Below are positions 1 through 10,897 of a stretch of DNA of 64,000 nucleotides, one piece after another. Both the position numbers and the translations under genes were made by a program. The notes under the pieces are model-generated. The model was not told the origin of the DNA. It made no database searches and was given only the letters and a program-made list of their open reading frames with translations. The stretch is from Bacillus sp. ISL-51 (GTDB taxonomy: Bacteria > Bacillota > Bacilli > Bacillales > Bacillaceae), in contig NZ_JAGGQB010000006.1 in the NCBI RefSeq assembly GCF_018613535.1, forward strand, positions 434,001-498,000, read 5' to 3'. Within the stretch, counting starts at the first letter, position 1, and every line of letters begins with the position of its first letter.

Positions 1-989
1 CGATGCAGCTTGCCGGTGTACCGATCGTGCCCGGTTCAAAAGGAATTATAAAAAATACCGAAGAAGCGGTTTCGCTTGCACGTGATATTGGGTATCCTGT
101 CATTATAAAAGCTACTGCGGGCGGAGGCGGAAAAGGCATCCGGGTTGCGCGCACAGAAGAAGAATTGATCAAAGGCATTAAAATTACCCAGCAGGAAGCC
201 GCTACGGCGTTCGGAAATCCGGGTGTGTACATCGAGAAGTACATAGAAGATTTCCGCCACGTTGAAATTCAGGTGCTTGCGGACAATTACGGAAACACGA
301 TTCATCTCGGAGAACGTGATTGCTCCATTCAAAGACGCTTGCAAAAACTGCTGGAAGAAACACCGTCACCGGCGCTTGATTCTGACATCAGGGAACAGAT
401 GGGCGAAGCTGCGGTAAAAGCAGCGCAAGCCGTCGGTTATACCGGAGCGGGCACAGTTGAGTTCATTTACGACTATAGAGAACAGCGCTACTACTTTATG
501 GAAATGAACACACGGATTCAAGTTGAACACCCGGTCACAGAAATGGTAACGGGCACGGATCTGATTAAAGAACAGATCAAAGTGGCGTCCGGACAGGAGC
601 TCTCGCTTAGACAGGAAGACGTTGAATTTAACGGCTGGGCAATTGAATGCCGCATCAACGCTGAAAATCCTGCGAAAAACTTCATGCCTTCACCGGGTAA
701 AATTAAAATGTACCTGCCGCCGGGCGGACTTGGTGTCCGTGTCGATTCAGCCGCATACCCAGGCTATTCGATCCCGCCGTATTACGACAGCATGATTGCC
801 AAACTCATCACATACGGAAAAACGAGGGATGAAGCGATCGCACGAATGAAGCGCGCGTTAAGCGAATTCGTCATTGAAGGCATCGAAACAACCATTCCGT
901 TCCATCTGAAACTGCTTGAACATGAAACATTTGTCAGCGGAGAGTTTAATACTAAGTTTTTAGAAACATATGATGTAATGGGCTCATAA
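1..989 (+). CDS. accC: Biotin carboxylase subunit of acetyl-CoA carboxylase (5' truncated by window)
   Basis: ATP-dependent carboxylation of biotin on AccB, the first half-reaction of malonyl-CoA synthesis for fatty acids, in the cytosol. The frame is open from base 1. About 328 residues are visible of a family length near 450, so roughly the first 120 are outside the window. Visible are the ATP-grasp glycine loop GGGGKGIR (about nt 120-143), the ERDCSIQRR strand, the catalytic/metal segment [14 protein letters not shown] (nt 500-541) and the C-terminal biotin carboxylase domain. yqhY follows after 20 nt, as is usual in Bacillus. Confidence 0.97.
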   Translation, partial: MQLAGVPIVPGSKGIIKNTEEAVSLARDIGYPVIIKATAGGGGKGIRVARTEEELIKGIKITQQEAATAFGNPGVYIEKYIEDFRHVEIQVLADNYGNTIHLGERDCSIQRRLQKLLEETPSPALDSDIREQMGEAAVKAAQAVGYTGAGTVEFIYDYREQRYYFMEMNTRIQVEHPVTEMVTGTDLIKEQIKVASGQELSLRQEDVEFNGWAIECRINAENPAKNFMPSPGKIKMYLPPGGLGVRVDSAAYPGYSIPPYYDSMIAKLITYGKTRDEAIARMKRALSEFVIEGIETTIPFHLKLLEHETFVSGEFNTKFLETYDVMGS

Positions 990-1009
990 TTTTTGTGGAG
1001 GTGAATTGA

Positions 1010-1417
1010 ATGAAAGACAACGGTTTGCTTAAAATGGATCACGATGAAGCTCATTTAGGTAAGGTTGAGATTGCTCCTGAAGTCATTGAAGTCATCGCCG
1101 GCATCGCCGCATCCGAGGTAGAAGGCGTCGCTGAAATGCGGGGCAATTTCGCCACCGGCGTTGTGGAACGCTTCGGCAAAATCAATCACGGCAAAGGCGT
1201 AAAGGTCGATTTAGCCGATGACGGGATTATCATTGACGTCTACTGCGTTGTTCAATTCGGGATCTCAATCCCGAAAGTAGCGGCAAGCGTTCAGGAGAAC
1301 ATTCGCCAAACCTTATTAAACATGACGTCGCTGACCATTAATGAAATTAATATTCATATCGTCGGCATTCAATTTGACACGAAGGCCCAAGAAGTCGAAA
1401 TCGACGAAGAAATGTAA
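1010..1417 (+). CDS. yqhY: Asp23/Gls24-family protein YqhY
   Basis: A 135-residue Asp23/Gls24 (alkaline-shock type) protein with the family signature of an acidic N-terminus, VIEVIAGIAASEVEGV and the C-terminal VNEINIHIVGI-like strand. Start ATG at 1010 follows a GGAGGTG ribosome-binding site. It lies directly behind accC. In B. subtilis the linked yqhY is needed to keep acetyl-CoA carboxylase activity within bounds, and the conserved linkage fits that role, although the biochemical mechanism is not known. The length is normal for the family. Confidence 0.93.
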   Translation: MKDNGLLKMDHDEAHLGKVEIAPEVIEVIAGIAASEVEGVAEMRGNFATGVVERFGKINHGKGVKVDLADDGIIIDVYCVVQFGISIPKVAASVQENIRQTLLNMTSLTINEINIHIVGIQFDTKAQEVEIDEEM

Positions 1418-1421
1418 TGAG

Positions 1422-1466
1422 CGTATAAAAACCAAGGGGATGGGCAGCCCTTTGGTTTTTTATACG
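1422..1466 (+). terminator. Intrinsic terminator after yqhY
   Basis: Near-perfect inverted repeat CGTATAAAAACCAAGGG / CCCTTTGGTTTTTTATACG with an 8-nt loop and a T-tract in the 3' arm. It ends the acc operon. Confidence 0.85.
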
Positions 1467-1682
1467 TTACCCTTCATTTCAGGTATGAAGAAAGCCGGCT
1501 TACATAACGGCAGCCGAGTTTCTTCATGCTGTGAAATCCGAATGAAATTCAAAGGGCTGATAAAATTATTCGGTATTAGGGTGAAAAAACCTGAATTTCG
1601 ACATGCGATTGAGAAAAAAATATGTTATGATCTCTTTAGGCTTAACGACAAGCAGATAAAGCGGATCTGAAGGAGAAAGAAA

Positions 1683-2078
1683 ATGAAAAGAAGAACAGCT
1701 AGAGAAAAAGCTTTGCAGGCACTTTTTCAGATTGATGTCAGCGATATTGCACCGAATGAGGCCATTACGCATGCGCTTGATGAGGAAAAAACCGATTCCT
1801 TTTTTGAAGAGCTGGTATACGGAGTGATTGAGCATCAAGTTCAGCTAGATGAAATGATTTCCGGCCATCTTGTCAATTGGAAACTTGATCGGATAGCAAA
1901 CGTGGACCGCGCGATCCTGCGGTTGGCGGTTTATGAAATGGTTTATGCAGACGACATTCCTGCAAACGTGTCATTAAACGAAGCAATCGAGCTGGCAAAA
2001 CGGTTTGGCGACGATAAAGCTGCAAAATTCGTAAACGGGGTTCTTTCTAACATTAAAACTGATATTGAACAATCATAG
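1683..2078 (+). CDS. nusB: Transcription antitermination factor NusB
   Basis: All-helical RNA-binding factor of 131 residues, which with NusE/S10 binds boxA and supports antitermination of rRNA operons. The N-terminus [18 protein letters not shown] and the C-terminal [24 protein letters not shown] are diagnostic. A GAAGGAGAAAG ribosome-binding site precedes the ATG. A possible extended -10 (TGTTATGAT, 1623-1631) lies upstream with only a poor -35. folD follows after 11 nt, so the two genes are probably co-transcribed. Confidence 0.96.
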   Translation: MKRRTAREKALQALFQIDVSDIAPNEAITHALDEEKTDSFFEELVYGVIEHQVQLDEMISGHLVNWKLDRIANVDRAILRLAVYEMVYADDIPANVSLNEAIELAKRFGDDKAAKFVNGVLSNIKTDIEQS

Positions 2079-2089
2079 GAGGAAAGAAA

Positions 2090-2941
2090 ATGACTGCAAC
2101 AATTATCGACGGAAAAGAAACGGCAAAAGAAAAACGCGAACAATTGGCAAAAGAAGTAGAAGAGCTGAAAGCACAAGGCGTAGTGCCGGGCTTAGCGGTC
2201 ATTTTAATCGGGGACGATCCCGCTTCTGTTTCATATGTCACAGGCAAGAAAAAAGCGGCTGAAACAATGGGAATGAATTTTAAGCTTGACCGCTTTGACT
2301 CAAGCTTAACCGAGGCGGAGCTTCTTGATATCATTGATCAGTACAACCAAAACCCTGAGTTTCACGGAATTCTCGTTCAGCTGCCGCTTCCGGATCATAT
2401 TTCCGAAAAAGCGGTAATTGAGCGGATCTCCCCTGATAAAGACGTTGACGGCTTCCATCCTCTCAACGTCGGGAAAATGCTGCTTGGCGAAGATACGTTT
2501 CTTCCATGCACGCCGCACGGAATTGTTGAGTTATTGAAAAAAACAAACGTAGACCTTTCCGGCAAAGAAGTTGTTGTAGTCGGACGAAGCAATATAGTCG
2601 GTAAACCAGTCGGCCAGCTGCTGCTGAACGAAAATGCGACCGTCACATATTGCCATTCCCGTACAAAAAATATGTCTGAGCATACAAAAAAAGCAGATAT
2701 TCTTGTGGTTGCGGTCGGTAAAGCGAACTTCATCAAAGCCGATCAAATCAAAGAAGGCGCCATTGTCATTGATGTCGGCGTCAACCGTCTCGAAAGCGGA
2801 AAGCTTTGCGGAGACGTTCAGTTTGATGAAGCGAAAGAAAAAGCATCCTTCATCACGCCGGTGCCGGGCGGAGTAGGTCCGATGACCATCACGATGCTTG
2901 CGCATAATACTGTTAAATCTGCCAGACGTACGTTATCATAG
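2090..2941 (+). CDS. folD: Bifunctional methylene-THF dehydrogenase / methenyl-THF cyclohydrolase FolD
   Basis: Interconverts 5,10-methylene- and 10-formyl-tetrahydrofolate with NADP, supplying one-carbon units for purines and initiator fMet-tRNA. 283 residues, family length. Seen: [14 protein letters not shown] with the catalytic lysine, the substrate loop [10 protein letters not shown], the Rossmann motif [17 protein letters not shown] and the C-terminal [14 protein letters not shown]. It has a strong AGGAGG site and sits 11 nt behind nusB. A hairpin terminator and a perfect palindrome separate it from xseA. Confidence 0.97.
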   Translation: MTATIIDGKETAKEKREQLAKEVEELKAQGVVPGLAVILIGDDPASVSYVTGKKKAAETMGMNFKLDRFDSSLTEAELLDIIDQYNQNPEFHGILVQLPLPDHISEKAVIERISPDKDVDGFHPLNVGKMLLGEDTFLPCTPHGIVELLKKTNVDLSGKEVVVVGRSNIVGKPVGQLLLNENATVTYCHSRTKNMSEHTKKADILVVAVGKANFIKADQIKEGAIVIDVGVNRLESGKLCGDVQFDEAKEKASFITPVPGGVGPMTITMLAHNTVKSARRTLS

Positions 2942-2955
2942 ATAACCGGAGACAA

Positions 2956-2971
2956 TCACACCGCGGTGTGA
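2956..2971. repeat. Perfect 16-bp palindrome between folD and xseA
   Basis: TCACACCGCGGTGTGA is a perfect dyad with no loop, 14 nt before the folD terminator stem. Uninterrupted dyads of this kind are more typical of protein-binding operators than of RNA hairpins. I do not recognise a Bacillus regulator that reads it. Confidence 0.5.
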
Positions 2972-2984
2972 CAATGAGCATGAT

Positions 2985-3024
2985 ACCCGCTTCTTAAGGC
3001 TCCTTTCAGCCAAAGCGGGTTTTC
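2985..3024 (+). terminator. Terminator between folD and xseA
   Basis: Stem ACCCGCTT (2985-2992) pairs with AAGCGGGT (3013-3020) and is followed by TTTTC. The 20-nt loop makes it weaker than most in the window, so some read-through into xseA is plausible. Confidence 0.6.
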
Positions 3025-3065
3025 TTAGTTTAGGGCAAAAAGCCTTTATGAAAGGAGTGCAGGAC

Positions 3066-4412
3066 ATGGGTGAAGCAGCATATGTCACGGTTTCCGCACT
3101 GACAAAATACATTAAACGAAAATTCGATGTAGACCCTCATCTTGAAGATATTTGGATTAAGGGAGAGCTTTCCAACGTTAAAATACATACGAGAGGCCAC
3201 ATCTATTTTACTTTAAAAGACGAACAGGCCCGCATGCAGGCTGTCATGTTTCAAAGGCAGAGCTCACGCCTGCCGTTTAAACCGGAAGACGGGATGAAGG
3301 TGATCGTCAGAGGCGGCATCTCCGTATATGAACCGAGCGGAAGCTATCAATTGTATGCAAAAGAAATGCAGCCGGACGGAGTGGGGGCGCTTTACTTAGC
3401 GTATGAAGAATTAAAGAAAAAACTTGCCGGTGAAGGATTATTTGATGAACGCCATAAACAGGAAATCCCCGCTTTTCCAGCTGCGATCGGGGTTGTGACG
3501 TCTCCGACGGGAGCGGCTGTCAGAGACGTAATTACCACTCTTAAAAGAAGATATCCCCTCGTGAAAGTCATTATTCTTCCCGCGCTCGTTCAGGGCGAAA
3601 ATGCCAGCAGGTCGATTGTTAAGCGCATTGAAGAAGCAAACGCACAACAGCTGTGTGACGTCCTGATTGTCGGAAGAGGAGGAGGTTCGATTGAAGAATT
3701 GTGGGCATTTAACGAAGAGATCGTGGCCCGTGCCATCTTTTCTTCAGCCATTCCGATTATTTCCGCGGTCGGGCACGAAACGGACTTCACCATCAGTGAC
3801 TTTGTCGCAGATATCCGGGCCGCAACGCCGACAGGAGCGGCAGAAATTGCCGTTCCGCACACGACTGACTTAATGGAACGGACAAAAACGGCAGAAGTCC
3901 GACTGACAAGAGCGATGCAGCAGCACATCAGCCAGAAAAAAGAGCGGATTCAGACCCTGCAGTCTTCATACGCATTCCGTTTCCCGAAACGCTTGTACAC
4001 ACAAAAAGAGCAGCAGTTTGATCTGATGTATCAGCAGTTCCAAACACAGCTTACAGCACTTTTAGACCGAAAGCACAGGCAGCTGGAGCGTGACACTTAC
4101 AGATTATCCGCACTCCATCCCGAGGCCCAGCTGAAGCAGGCGAGAAAACGGTACGAGGATCGCACAAATCAGCTGACACGAAGCATGAGCTTCCAAATGA
4201 AGCAGCTTCACTCGCAGTTTCAAACGGTTCTTGGTAAACTAAATGCATTAAGCCCGCTGCACGTAATGGAGAGAGGATACAGCCTGGCCTACAAAGAAGA
4301 AGAGCTGATTAAAAGCGTCGATCAAGTCGAACAAAACGATCAGCTTGAAGTAAAACTGGCTGATGGCGTCCTGACGTGTGAAGTATTGCAAAAGAGAGGC
4401 GAACAAAAATGA
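3066..4412 (+). CDS. xseA: Exodeoxyribonuclease VII large subunit
   Basis: Catalytic subunit of the single-strand-specific, bidirectional exonuclease VII, which acts in DNA repair. The ATG at 3066 gives 448 residues and begins [19 protein letters not shown], matching the B. subtilis protein. An upstream ATG at 3048 lies inside the ribosome-binding region (AAAGGAG) and is rejected. Residues 1-100 form the OB-fold ([21 protein letters not shown]). The centre carries the conserved [15 protein letters not shown] and [14 protein letters not shown]. The C-terminal third is coiled coil. The stop overlaps the xseB start (ATGA). Confidence 0.96.
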   Translation: MGEAAYVTVSALTKYIKRKFDVDPHLEDIWIKGELSNVKIHTRGHIYFTLKDEQARMQAVMFQRQSSRLPFKPEDGMKVIVRGGISVYEPSGSYQLYAKEMQPDGVGALYLAYEELKKKLAGEGLFDERHKQEIPAFPAAIGVVTSPTGAAVRDVITTLKRRYPLVKVIILPALVQGENASRSIVKRIEEANAQQLCDVLIVGRGGGSIEELWAFNEEIVARAIFSSAIPIISAVGHETDFTISDFVADIRAATPTGAAEIAVPHTTDLMERTKTAEVRLTRAMQQHISQKKERIQTLQSSYAFRFPKRLYTQKEQQFDLMYQQFQTQLTALLDRKHRQLERDTYRLSALHPEAQLKQARKRYEDRTNQLTRSMSFQMKQLHSQFQTVLGKLNALSPLHVMERGYSLAYKEEELIKSVDQVEQNDQLEVKLADGVLTCEVLQKRGEQK

Positions 4413-4663
4413 CAGAAATCAAAAAAAGTGAAACGATGACATTTGAAGAGGCGATGAAAGGCCTTGAAAGCATAGTGGCAAAGCTTGAAGAAGGAGATGT
4501 GCCGCTTGAGCAGGCGATTAACTATTTTCAAGAAGGAATGGCTCTTTCTAAAATGTGCCATGAAAAACTGCAGCATGTCGAAAAACAAATGGACTTTATT
4601 TTAAAAGATGACGGGGAACTTGCACCTTTCAGCGTTCAGGAGGAAGACGAAGGTGACAAATAA
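4409..4663 (+). CDS. xseB: Exodeoxyribonuclease VII small subunit
   Basis: 84-residue helical-hairpin subunit that packs along the XseA coiled coil. The family pattern [32 protein letters not shown] is complete. The start overlaps the xseA stop by one base and the 3' end overlaps ispA by 11 nt, so the three genes are translationally coupled. The C-terminal tail (about 20 residues, acidic) is longer than in the enterobacterial protein, as is usual in Bacillus. Confidence 0.95.
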   Translation: MTEIKKSETMTFEEAMKGLESIVAKLEEGDVPLEQAINYFQEGMALSKMCHEKLQHVEKQMDFILKDDGELAPFSVQEEDEGDK

Positions 4664-5543
4664 ACTGGAAGCATTTTTAGCATCGCGCAAAAAAACGATT
4701 GAACAGCAGCTTTCTTTGTATACAGAACGTTTGGCGATGCCTGACTCCCTTAAAAAGTCTATGCTGTATTCTTTGGAAGCGGGCGGAAAGAGACTTCGCC
4801 CCCTCGTCGTCTTAGCCGTGCTGAATGCCTACGGTAAAGATGAAAAAGACGGGATCCCTGTCGGCTGCGCAGTTGAAATGATCCATACTTATTCCCTGAT
4901 CCATGACGATCTGCCGTGTATGGATGATGATGATTTGCGGCGCGGAAAACCGACCAACCATAAAGTGTTCGGAGAAGCGACGGCTGTATTGGCCGGAGAC
5001 GGGCTCCTGACGGAAAGCTTTAAACTGATTACAGCCCATGTATCTGATGCGGTCTCAGCAAATAAACGGCTTCGTCTCGTGAATGAACTGATCACCGCCG
5101 CCGGCACAGAAGGAATGGTCGGCGGGCAGATAGCCGACATGGAAGCGGAGCAAAGGCAAGTAACCTTGGAAGAGCTGGAATCGATTCATGAGCGGAAAAC
5201 GGCAAAGCTTCTCGGCTTTTCTGTGACGGCGGGCGCTATTTTGGCGGATGCGCCGGAAGATGAAATCGAAAGGCTGCGCCGATTCAGCAGCCATATCGGC
5301 ATCGGGTTTCAAATCCGGGACGACATCCTTGACATTGAAGGAAATGAAGAGAAAATCGGCAAACCTGTCGGCTCAGATTCGACAAATGACAAATCAACAT
5401 ATCCTTCGCTCTTGACGTTAGAAGGCGCGAAACAAAAGCTCACTTATCATATAAGCGAAGCGAAACAGATCATCAGCGGGCTTTCTCTGCAGAAAGAGCT
5501 TTTGTATGATCTTTGCGACTTAATAGCGGCGAGAGATCATTAA
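4653..5543 (+). CDS. ispA: Farnesyl diphosphate synthase (geranyltranstransferase)
   Basis: Condenses IPP with DMAPP/GPP to make farnesyl diphosphate for undecaprenyl, menaquinone and heme side chains. I chose the GTG start at 4653 behind CAGGAGGAAG, giving 296 residues beginning [14 protein letters not shown]. The longer in-frame ATG at 4608 lies inside xseB and has no ribosome-binding site. Both aspartate-rich motifs are present: [19 protein letters not shown] and [11 protein letters not shown]. It overlaps xseB by 11 nt and precedes dxs, another gene of the same pathway. Confidence 0.95.
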   Translation: MTNKLEAFLASRKKTIEQQLSLYTERLAMPDSLKKSMLYSLEAGGKRLRPLVVLAVLNAYGKDEKDGIPVGCAVEMIHTYSLIHDDLPCMDDDDLRRGKPTNHKVFGEATAVLAGDGLLTESFKLITAHVSDAVSANKRLRLVNELITAAGTEGMVGGQIADMEAEQRQVTLEELESIHERKTAKLLGFSVTAGAILADAPEDEIERLRRFSSHIGIGFQIRDDILDIEGNEEKIGKPVGSDSTNDKSTYPSLLTLEGAKQKLTYHISEAKQIISGLSLQKELLYDLCDLIAARDH

Positions 5544-5555
5544 AACGATCCTGAT

Positions 5556-5585
5556 TTGAAGGGGCTGCCGCTGATATGGTAAAAT
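5556..5585 (+). promoter_or_regulatory. Candidate sigma-A promoter for dxs
   Basis: TTGAAG (5556-5561), 18-bp spacer, TAAAAT (5580-5585), preceded by TGG as an extended -10. It sits in the 142-nt gap between ispA and dxs, about 100 nt upstream of the dxs start. Confidence 0.5.
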
Positions 5586-5685
5586 GTAAGCAGTTTCGTT
5601 GAAAATACAGAATAAGTCTTTTTCTTTTGATAAAAAGACACTGTTTAATTTGCAGAAATTCATGCTGAAAGTGAGTTGATCCGCT

Positions 5686-7587
5686 TTGGATCTTTTATCA
5701 ATACAGGACCCGTCATTTCTTAAAAACATGTCAATTGAGCAGCTGGAAGAGCTGAGTGAGGAAATTCGCAATTTTTTAATTACGACGCTATCTGCCTCAG
5801 GCGGCCATATCGGGCCCAATCTCGGCGTTGTCGAGCTGACAATCGCGCTGCACAAAGAATTTGACAGTCCGAAAGATAAATTTTTATGGGACGTCGGGCA
5901 TCAGTCCTACGTTCACAAACTGTTGACCGGGCGCGGCAAGGAGTTTGAAACCTTGCGCCAGTATAAAGGGCTTTGCGGCTTCCCGAAGCGCAGCGAAAGC
6001 GAGCATGACGTATGGGAAACCGGGCACAGCTCGACTTCCCTTTCAGGCGCAATGGGAATGGCAGCCGCCCGCGATATTAAAGGAACGAAAGAATACATCA
6101 TTCCGATTATCGGAGACGGTGCATTAACCGGCGGAATGGCGCTTGAAGCGCTGAACCATATCGGAGATGAAAAAAAAGACATGATCGTCATCCTTAATGA
6201 TAATGAAATGAGTATTGCGCCGAATGTCGGGGCAATTCATTCTATGCTCGGGCGCCTTCGGACGGCCGGCAAATATCAATGGGTGAAAGATGAGCTTGAA
6301 TATTTATTCAAGAGGATTCCTGCAGTAGGCGGAAAACTGGCCGCAACGGCTGAACGGATTAAAGACAGCTTAAAATATATGCTTGTGTCGGGAATGTTTT
6401 TTGAAGAGCTGGGCTTTACGTATTTAGGACCGGTCGACGGGCATTCTTACAGCGAACTGTTTGAAAATCTGCAGTATGCCAAAAAAACAAAAGGCCCCGT
6501 CCTTTTGCATGTCATCACGAAAAAGGGTAAAGGTTATAAGCCGGCTGAATCTGACACCATCGGCACGTGGCACGGCACGGGACCTTATAAAATCAATACG
6601 GGTGATTTTGTCAAGCCGAAAGCCGCAGCCCCTTCATGGAGCGGCCTCGTCAGCGGCACGGTGCAGGAGCTTGCACGCAAAGATGACAGAATCGTCGCCA
6701 TTACACCGGCAATGCCTGTCGGCTCAAAGCTGGAAGGGTTCGCGAAAGAATTTCCTGAACGCATGTTTGACGTGGGGATTGCAGAACAGCATGCGGCAAC
6801 GATGGCAGCCGGCATGGCGCTTCAGGGCATGAAGCCGTTTCTCGCGATCTATTCAACGTTTTTGCAGCGGGCTTACGATCAGGTCGTCCATGACATCTGC
6901 CGCCAGAACGCGAATGTATTTATCGGCATTGACCGCGCTGGTTTAGTCGGTGCAGACGGTGAGACACACCAAGGCGTATTTGACATCGCCTTCTTGCGCC
7001 ATATTCCGAATCTCGTCTTAATGATGCCGAAGGACGAAAATGAAGGGCGCCATATGGTAAACACTGCACTCAGCTTTGAGGAAGGACCGATTGCCATGCG
7101 CTTTCCGCGCGGAAACGGGCTCGGCGTGAAAATGGATGAAGAGCTGAAAACCATTCCGATCGGAACATGGGAAGTTCTCCGTCCCGGGAAGGACGCGGTT
7201 ATTTTAACGTTCGGCACGACCATTGAAATGGCGCTTGAAGCCGCCGAAGAGCTGCAAAAAGAAGGCCTTTCAGTGCGTGTTGTAAATGCGCGTTTTATTA
7301 AACCGATTGACAAACAAATGATGAAGGCCATCCTTAACGAAGGACTGCCGATATTAACGATTGAAGAAGCCGTGCTTGAAGGCGGATTCGGAAGCACGAT
7401 ACTTGAATTCGCTCATGACCTCGGCATGTACCATACGCAGATTGACCGAATGGGGATACCTGACCGATTTATTGAACACGGAAGTGTAACCGCACTTCTC
7501 GAAGAGATCGGGCTGACAAAAGCGGAGGCCATTAACCGGATCAGACTGCTGATGCCGCCGAAGACACATAAAGGAATTGGATCATGA
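5686..7587 (+). CDS. dxs: 1-deoxy-D-xylulose-5-phosphate synthase
   Basis: Thiamine-diphosphate enzyme joining pyruvate and glyceraldehyde-3-phosphate, the first step of the MEP isoprenoid pathway. 633 residues with a TTG start, the same length as the B. subtilis protein. Order: N-terminal TPP domain ([43 protein letters not shown]), central transketolase domain ([28 protein letters not shown]) and C-terminal domain. The ribosome-binding site (GTGAG) is weak and the rare start codon may hold expression down. The stop overlaps the yqxC start (ATGA). Confidence 0.97.
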   Translation: MDLLSIQDPSFLKNMSIEQLEELSEEIRNFLITTLSASGGHIGPNLGVVELTIALHKEFDSPKDKFLWDVGHQSYVHKLLTGRGKEFETLRQYKGLCGFPKRSESEHDVWETGHSSTSLSGAMGMAAARDIKGTKEYIIPIIGDGALTGGMALEALNHIGDEKKDMIVILNDNEMSIAPNVGAIHSMLGRLRTAGKYQWVKDELEYLFKRIPAVGGKLAATAERIKDSLKYMLVSGMFFEELGFTYLGPVDGHSYSELFENLQYAKKTKGPVLLHVITKKGKGYKPAESDTIGTWHGTGPYKINTGDFVKPKAAAPSWSGLVSGTVQELARKDDRIVAITPAMPVGSKLEGFAKEFPERMFDVGIAEQHAATMAAGMALQGMKPFLAIYSTFLQRAYDQVVHDICRQNANVFIGIDRAGLVGADGETHQGVFDIAFLRHIPNLVLMMPKDENEGRHMVNTALSFEEGPIAMRFPRGNGLGVKMDEELKTIPIGTWEVLRPGKDAVILTFGTTIEMALEAAEELQKEGLSVRVVNARFIKPIDKQMMKAILNEGLPILTIEEAVLEGGFGSTILEFAHDLGMYHTQIDRMGIPDRFIEHGSVTALLEEIGLTKAEAINRIRLLMPPKTHKGIGS

Positions 7588-8429
7588 CAGCAAAAAAAGA
7601 ACGATTAGACGTACTTCTTGTAGAAAAAGGACTCGCAGAAACGCGGGAAAAAGCGAAGCGCGCCATTATGGCGGGCATCGTCTACTCAAATGAAAACCGA
7701 TTGGACAAACCGGGTGAAAAAATTGCCCGGGACCTCCCGCTAATGGTAAAAGGGAATCCTCTCAAATACGTGAGCAGAGGCGGATTAAAGCTCGAAAAAG
7801 CTCTTGAGGAATTTCCCGTTTCAGTTGAAGGAAAAATCATGATTGACATCGGCTCATCGACGGGAGGATTTACGGATTGCGCCCTGCAAAACGGCGCAAA
7901 ACAATCCTATGCGGTGGATGTCGGCTACAATCAGCTTGCGTGGAAGCTGAGACAGGATGCGAGGGTTGTGGTGATGGAGCGGACGAATTTCCGCTACTCG
8001 GAGCCTTCCGACTTTACAAAAGGCTTGCCGGAATTCGCCACAATCGATGTTTCTTTCATTTCTCTCCGCTTAATTCTGCCGGTGTTAAAAACGCTGCTTG
8101 TGCCCGGGAGCGATTGCATCGCGCTCGTAAAGCCGCAGTTTGAAGCCGGACGGGAATCAGTCGGCAAAAAGGGCATTGTCAGAGATCCCGGCGTCCACGC
8201 CGATGTTCTCCGGCGTATGGTTCATTTTGCCGCAGCCGAAGGCTATGTATGCAAAGGACTGTCTTTCTCACCGATTACCGGCGGAGACGGGAATATTGAA
8301 TTCCTGCTTCATTTGAGGTGGGAAGGCGAAGGTCAAAACGGCGCAGAGCTGCCGGAAGAAGACATTCTTCGCACCGTAGGAGAGGCACATCAGACATTAA
8401 AAGCAAAAAAAGCAGATGTACCGGAATAA
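7584..8429 (+). CDS. yqxC: TlyA-family S4/FtsJ rRNA methyltransferase YqxC
   Basis: 281 residues: an N-terminal S4 RNA-binding domain (about 5-65: [20 protein letters not shown]), then an FtsJ-like SAM methyltransferase core with [12 protein letters not shown], the acidic [15 protein letters not shown] and [10 protein letters not shown]. The TlyA family 2'-O-methylates ribosomal RNA and some members are called hemolysins. The substrate in Bacillus is not settled, so I keep the locus name. It is coupled to dxs by a 4-nt overlap. The stop codon lies within the stem of the following terminator. Confidence 0.92.
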   Translation: MTAKKERLDVLLVEKGLAETREKAKRAIMAGIVYSNENRLDKPGEKIARDLPLMVKGNPLKYVSRGGLKLEKALEEFPVSVEGKIMIDIGSSTGGFTDCALQNGAKQSYAVDVGYNQLAWKLRQDARVVVMERTNFRYSEPSDFTKGLPEFATIDVSFISLRLILPVLKTLLVPGSDCIALVKPQFEAGRESVGKKGIVRDPGVHADVLRRMVHFAAAEGYVCKGLSFSPITGGDGNIEFLLHLRWEGEGQNGAELPEEDILRTVGEAHQTLKAKKADVPE

Positions 8430-8452
8430 TAGGGGGCTATTATTCCTTTTTT
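8423..8452 (+). terminator. Terminator overlapping the yqxC stop codon
   Basis: Perfect 10-bp stem GGAATAATAG / CTATTATTCC around a GGGG loop, followed by TTTTTT. The 5' arm contains the yqxC TAA, so a ribosome finishing yqxC could interfere with hairpin folding. Confidence 0.8.
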
Positions 8453-8523
8453 CTGCAATCATGTACTTTTTATAGAGAAGCGGTTAACATAATGACAAGA
8501 CAGCTTGAAACAGAGGTGCTGAC

Positions 8524-8973
8524 ATGACGAAAGGCCAAAGGCATATAAAAATCAGAGAGCTTATTACGAGCCATGAGATTGAAACGCAGGATGACTTAGT
8601 TGACATGCTGCGGGAAGAGGGGTATAAGGTAACCCAGGCTACCGTTTCCAGGGATATTAAAGAGCTTCATCTTGTAAAGGTGCCGACCAATACAGGTTCT
8701 TACAAATACAGCCTTCCGGCGGATCAGCGTTTTAATCCGCTGTCAAAGCTGAAGCGCTCATTAATGGATGCGTTTGTAAAAATTGATTCGGCAAGCCATA
8801 TGATCGTCCTGAAAACGATGCCGGGAAATGCCCAGGCTATTGGCGCTCTAATGGATAATCTCGAATGGGAAGAAATTATGGGCACGATTTGCGGAGACGA
8901 CACGATTTTAATCATTTGCAGGACGCCTGAAGATACGGAAGGTGTCCAAAGCCGACTGCTGGAGCTCTTGTAG
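8524..8973 (+). CDS. argR: Arginine repressor/activator ArgR (AhrC)
   Basis: 149-residue hexameric arginine-responsive regulator: represses arginine biosynthesis and activates catabolism (roc genes). N-terminal winged helix ([35 protein letters not shown]) and C-terminal oligomerisation/arginine-binding domain with the [11 protein letters not shown] motif. Named ahrC in B. subtilis. It lies between yqxC and recN as in 168. Two matches to its operator occur upstream of artP in this same window (43883-43896 and 44026-44039), so regulator and a target are both visible here. Confidence 0.96.
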   Translation: MTKGQRHIKIRELITSHEIETQDDLVDMLREEGYKVTQATVSRDIKELHLVKVPTNTGSYKYSLPADQRFNPLSKLKRSLMDAFVKIDSASHMIVLKTMPGNAQAIGALMDNLEWEEIMGTICGDDTILIICRTPEDTEGVQSRLLELL

Positions 8974-9004
8974 CGTAATTATCAGATAAAAGGTGGAATG
9001 CTGT

Positions 9005-10735
9005 TTGTTAGCTGAACTATCAATAAAAAACTTTGCCATTATAGAGGAACTGACGATTTCGTTTGAGCGGGGTCTCACCGTCCTGACGGGGGAAACCGGT
9101 GCCGGCAAGTCGATTATTATAGACGCCGTTTCCTTATTAGTCGGCGGGCGCGGGTCTTCTGAATTTGTCCGTTACGGGGAAACAAAGGCCGAGCTTGAAG
9201 GGCTGTTTTTGCTGGAAAGCGGCCATCCCGTTTTTGAGGTGTGCCGTCAGCAGGGAATAGACGCATCAGACGACATGATTGTCATGAGACGGGATATCAA
9301 TGCCGGGGGAAAAAGCGTGTGCCGTGTTAACGGAAAATTAGTAACGATTGCAGCCTTGAGGGAAATCGGCAGACTTTTATTAGATATTCACGGACAGCAC
9401 GATAACCAGCTGTTAATGGAGGACGACAAGCATTTAGAGCTTTTGGATAAATTTGCAGGCATCGAAGCCGAAGCAGCGCTTCAGGCTTACCAGGAGGGAT
9501 ATGTCCGCTACATGAAGCTGCTTAAAAAAGTAAAGCAGCTGTCAGAAAGCGAGCAGGAAATGGCGCATCGGTTAGATCTGATTCAATTTCAGCTTGAAGA
9601 AATCGAATCGGCGAAGCTTGAGCTGAATGAAGACGAAACTTTGCAAGAAGAGCGCAAGCAAATATCCAACTTCGAAAAGATATATGAATCATTGCAAAAC
9701 GCTTATAACGCTCTCCGCAGCGAGCAGGGAGGACTCGATTGGGTCGGGATGGCCTCATCTCAGCTGGATGATATTTCCGATATCAATGAGCCGCTGCAAA
9801 AGCTGTCCGAAAGTGTTTCAAGCTCTTATTACCTGCTGGAAGATGCGACATTTCAGATGCGCAACTTGTTAGATGAACTGGAATTTGATCCTGAACGGCT
9901 TAATTTTATTGAAACACGTTTAAACGAAATAAAACAGCTCAAACGCAAATATGGAGCGACGGTAGAAGACATTCTGGAATATGGCTCAAAAATAGAGGAA
10001 GAGATCGATCAGATTGAAAATCGGGACAGCCACCTTGAAGCGCTGAAAAAGGAATTGGAATCTGTCGGTAAAGATGTGGCCGTAGAGGCCGCCAATTTGT
10101 CAAAAATCAGAAAAGCGTGGGCTAAAAAGCTAGCTGAAGAAATCCATCAAGAATTAAAAAGCCTGTATATGGGAAAATCCACTTTCGATACAGAATTTCT
10201 CGTGAAGACCGACCCGTCTGCCGATGTAGCTCCGGTTATAAACGGCCAGCCGGTGCAGCTGACGCCAAAAGGCATTGATATCGTGAAGTTTTTAATTTCA
10301 ACAAATACGGGCGAACCGCTAAAACCGCTGTCAAAGGTAGCCTCAGGAGGAGAATTGTCACGGGTGATGCTGGCGATTAAAAGCATTTTTTCATCCCAGC
10401 AGGATGTTACCTCAATTATATTCGATGAGGTTGATACCGGAGTCAGCGGCCGTGTCGCACAAGCGATCGCGGAAAAAATTCATAAAGTATCAACCGGCTC
10501 ACAGGTGCTTTGCATTACACACCTTCCGCAGGTCGCAGCCATGGCCGATACCCATCTTTTAATCGCTAAAGAATTAAAAGACGGCCGGACGACAACCCAT
10601 GTCACCCCGCTTTCCAATCAGGACAAGGTAGTGGAAATCGGGCGCATGATCGCAGGAGTCGAGGTCACAGATCTCACAAAAAGGCATGCGAAGGAGCTCT
10701 TAAAACAAGCCGGACAAGTAAAAACGACAGGATAA
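9005..10735 (+). CDS. recN: DNA repair protein RecN
   Basis: SMC-like ATPase that acts early in double-strand break repair. I use the TTG start at 9005, eight nt behind AAAGGTGG; this gives 576 residues starting LAELSIKNFAIIEEL, as in B. subtilis. A GTG at 8993 falls inside the ribosome-binding site. Walker A GETGAGKS, long coiled coil with many QLEEIESAKLELNEDE-type heptads, ABC signature KVASGGELSRVMLA and Walker B SIIFDEVDTGVSG are all present. It starts 31 nt after argR. Confidence 0.96.
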   Translation: MLAELSIKNFAIIEELTISFERGLTVLTGETGAGKSIIIDAVSLLVGGRGSSEFVRYGETKAELEGLFLLESGHPVFEVCRQQGIDASDDMIVMRRDINAGGKSVCRVNGKLVTIAALREIGRLLLDIHGQHDNQLLMEDDKHLELLDKFAGIEAEAALQAYQEGYVRYMKLLKKVKQLSESEQEMAHRLDLIQFQLEEIESAKLELNEDETLQEERKQISNFEKIYESLQNAYNALRSEQGGLDWVGMASSQLDDISDINEPLQKLSESVSSSYYLLEDATFQMRNLLDELEFDPERLNFIETRLNEIKQLKRKYGATVEDILEYGSKIEEEIDQIENRDSHLEALKKELESVGKDVAVEAANLSKIRKAWAKKLAEEIHQELKSLYMGKSTFDTEFLVKTDPSADVAPVINGQPVQLTPKGIDIVKFLISTNTGEPLKPLSKVASGGELSRVMLAIKSIFSSQQDVTSIIFDEVDTGVSGRVAQAIAEKIHKVSTGSQVLCITHLPQVAAMADTHLLIAKELKDGRTTTHVTPLSNQDKVVEIGRMIAGVEVTDLTKRHAKELLKQAGQVKTTG

Positions 10736-10760
10736 GCTGCTGAATAGGCAGCTTATTTTT
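10732..10760 (+). terminator. Terminator after recN
   Basis: Stem ATAAGCTGC / GCAGCTTAT, 7-nt loop, followed by TTTT. It begins within the recN stop codon. Confidence 0.85.
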
Positions 10761-10897
10761 ATGTTCCATTTCTCTAACAGTGTATCCAATGTTTTTCTTA
10801 GTATGCCGGTTATAAATCATGCTCAGAAAGGCAAAAGTATAGATGTAGCAGAAAAAGAAAGTGGTGTGGGATAGGAGCGAGGAGAGTGAAGTAATGA

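Noticed and set aside
3048..3065. Upstream ATG for xseA
   Set aside because: The ATG precedes AAAGGAG, which is the ribosome-binding site for the ATG at 3066; the shorter protein matches the family N-terminus.
6879..7397. 172-codon minus-strand frame opposite dxs
   Set aside because: It lies entirely opposite a certain gene, has no ribosome-binding site, and its composition (many S, T, P) mirrors the other strand of a biased codon set.
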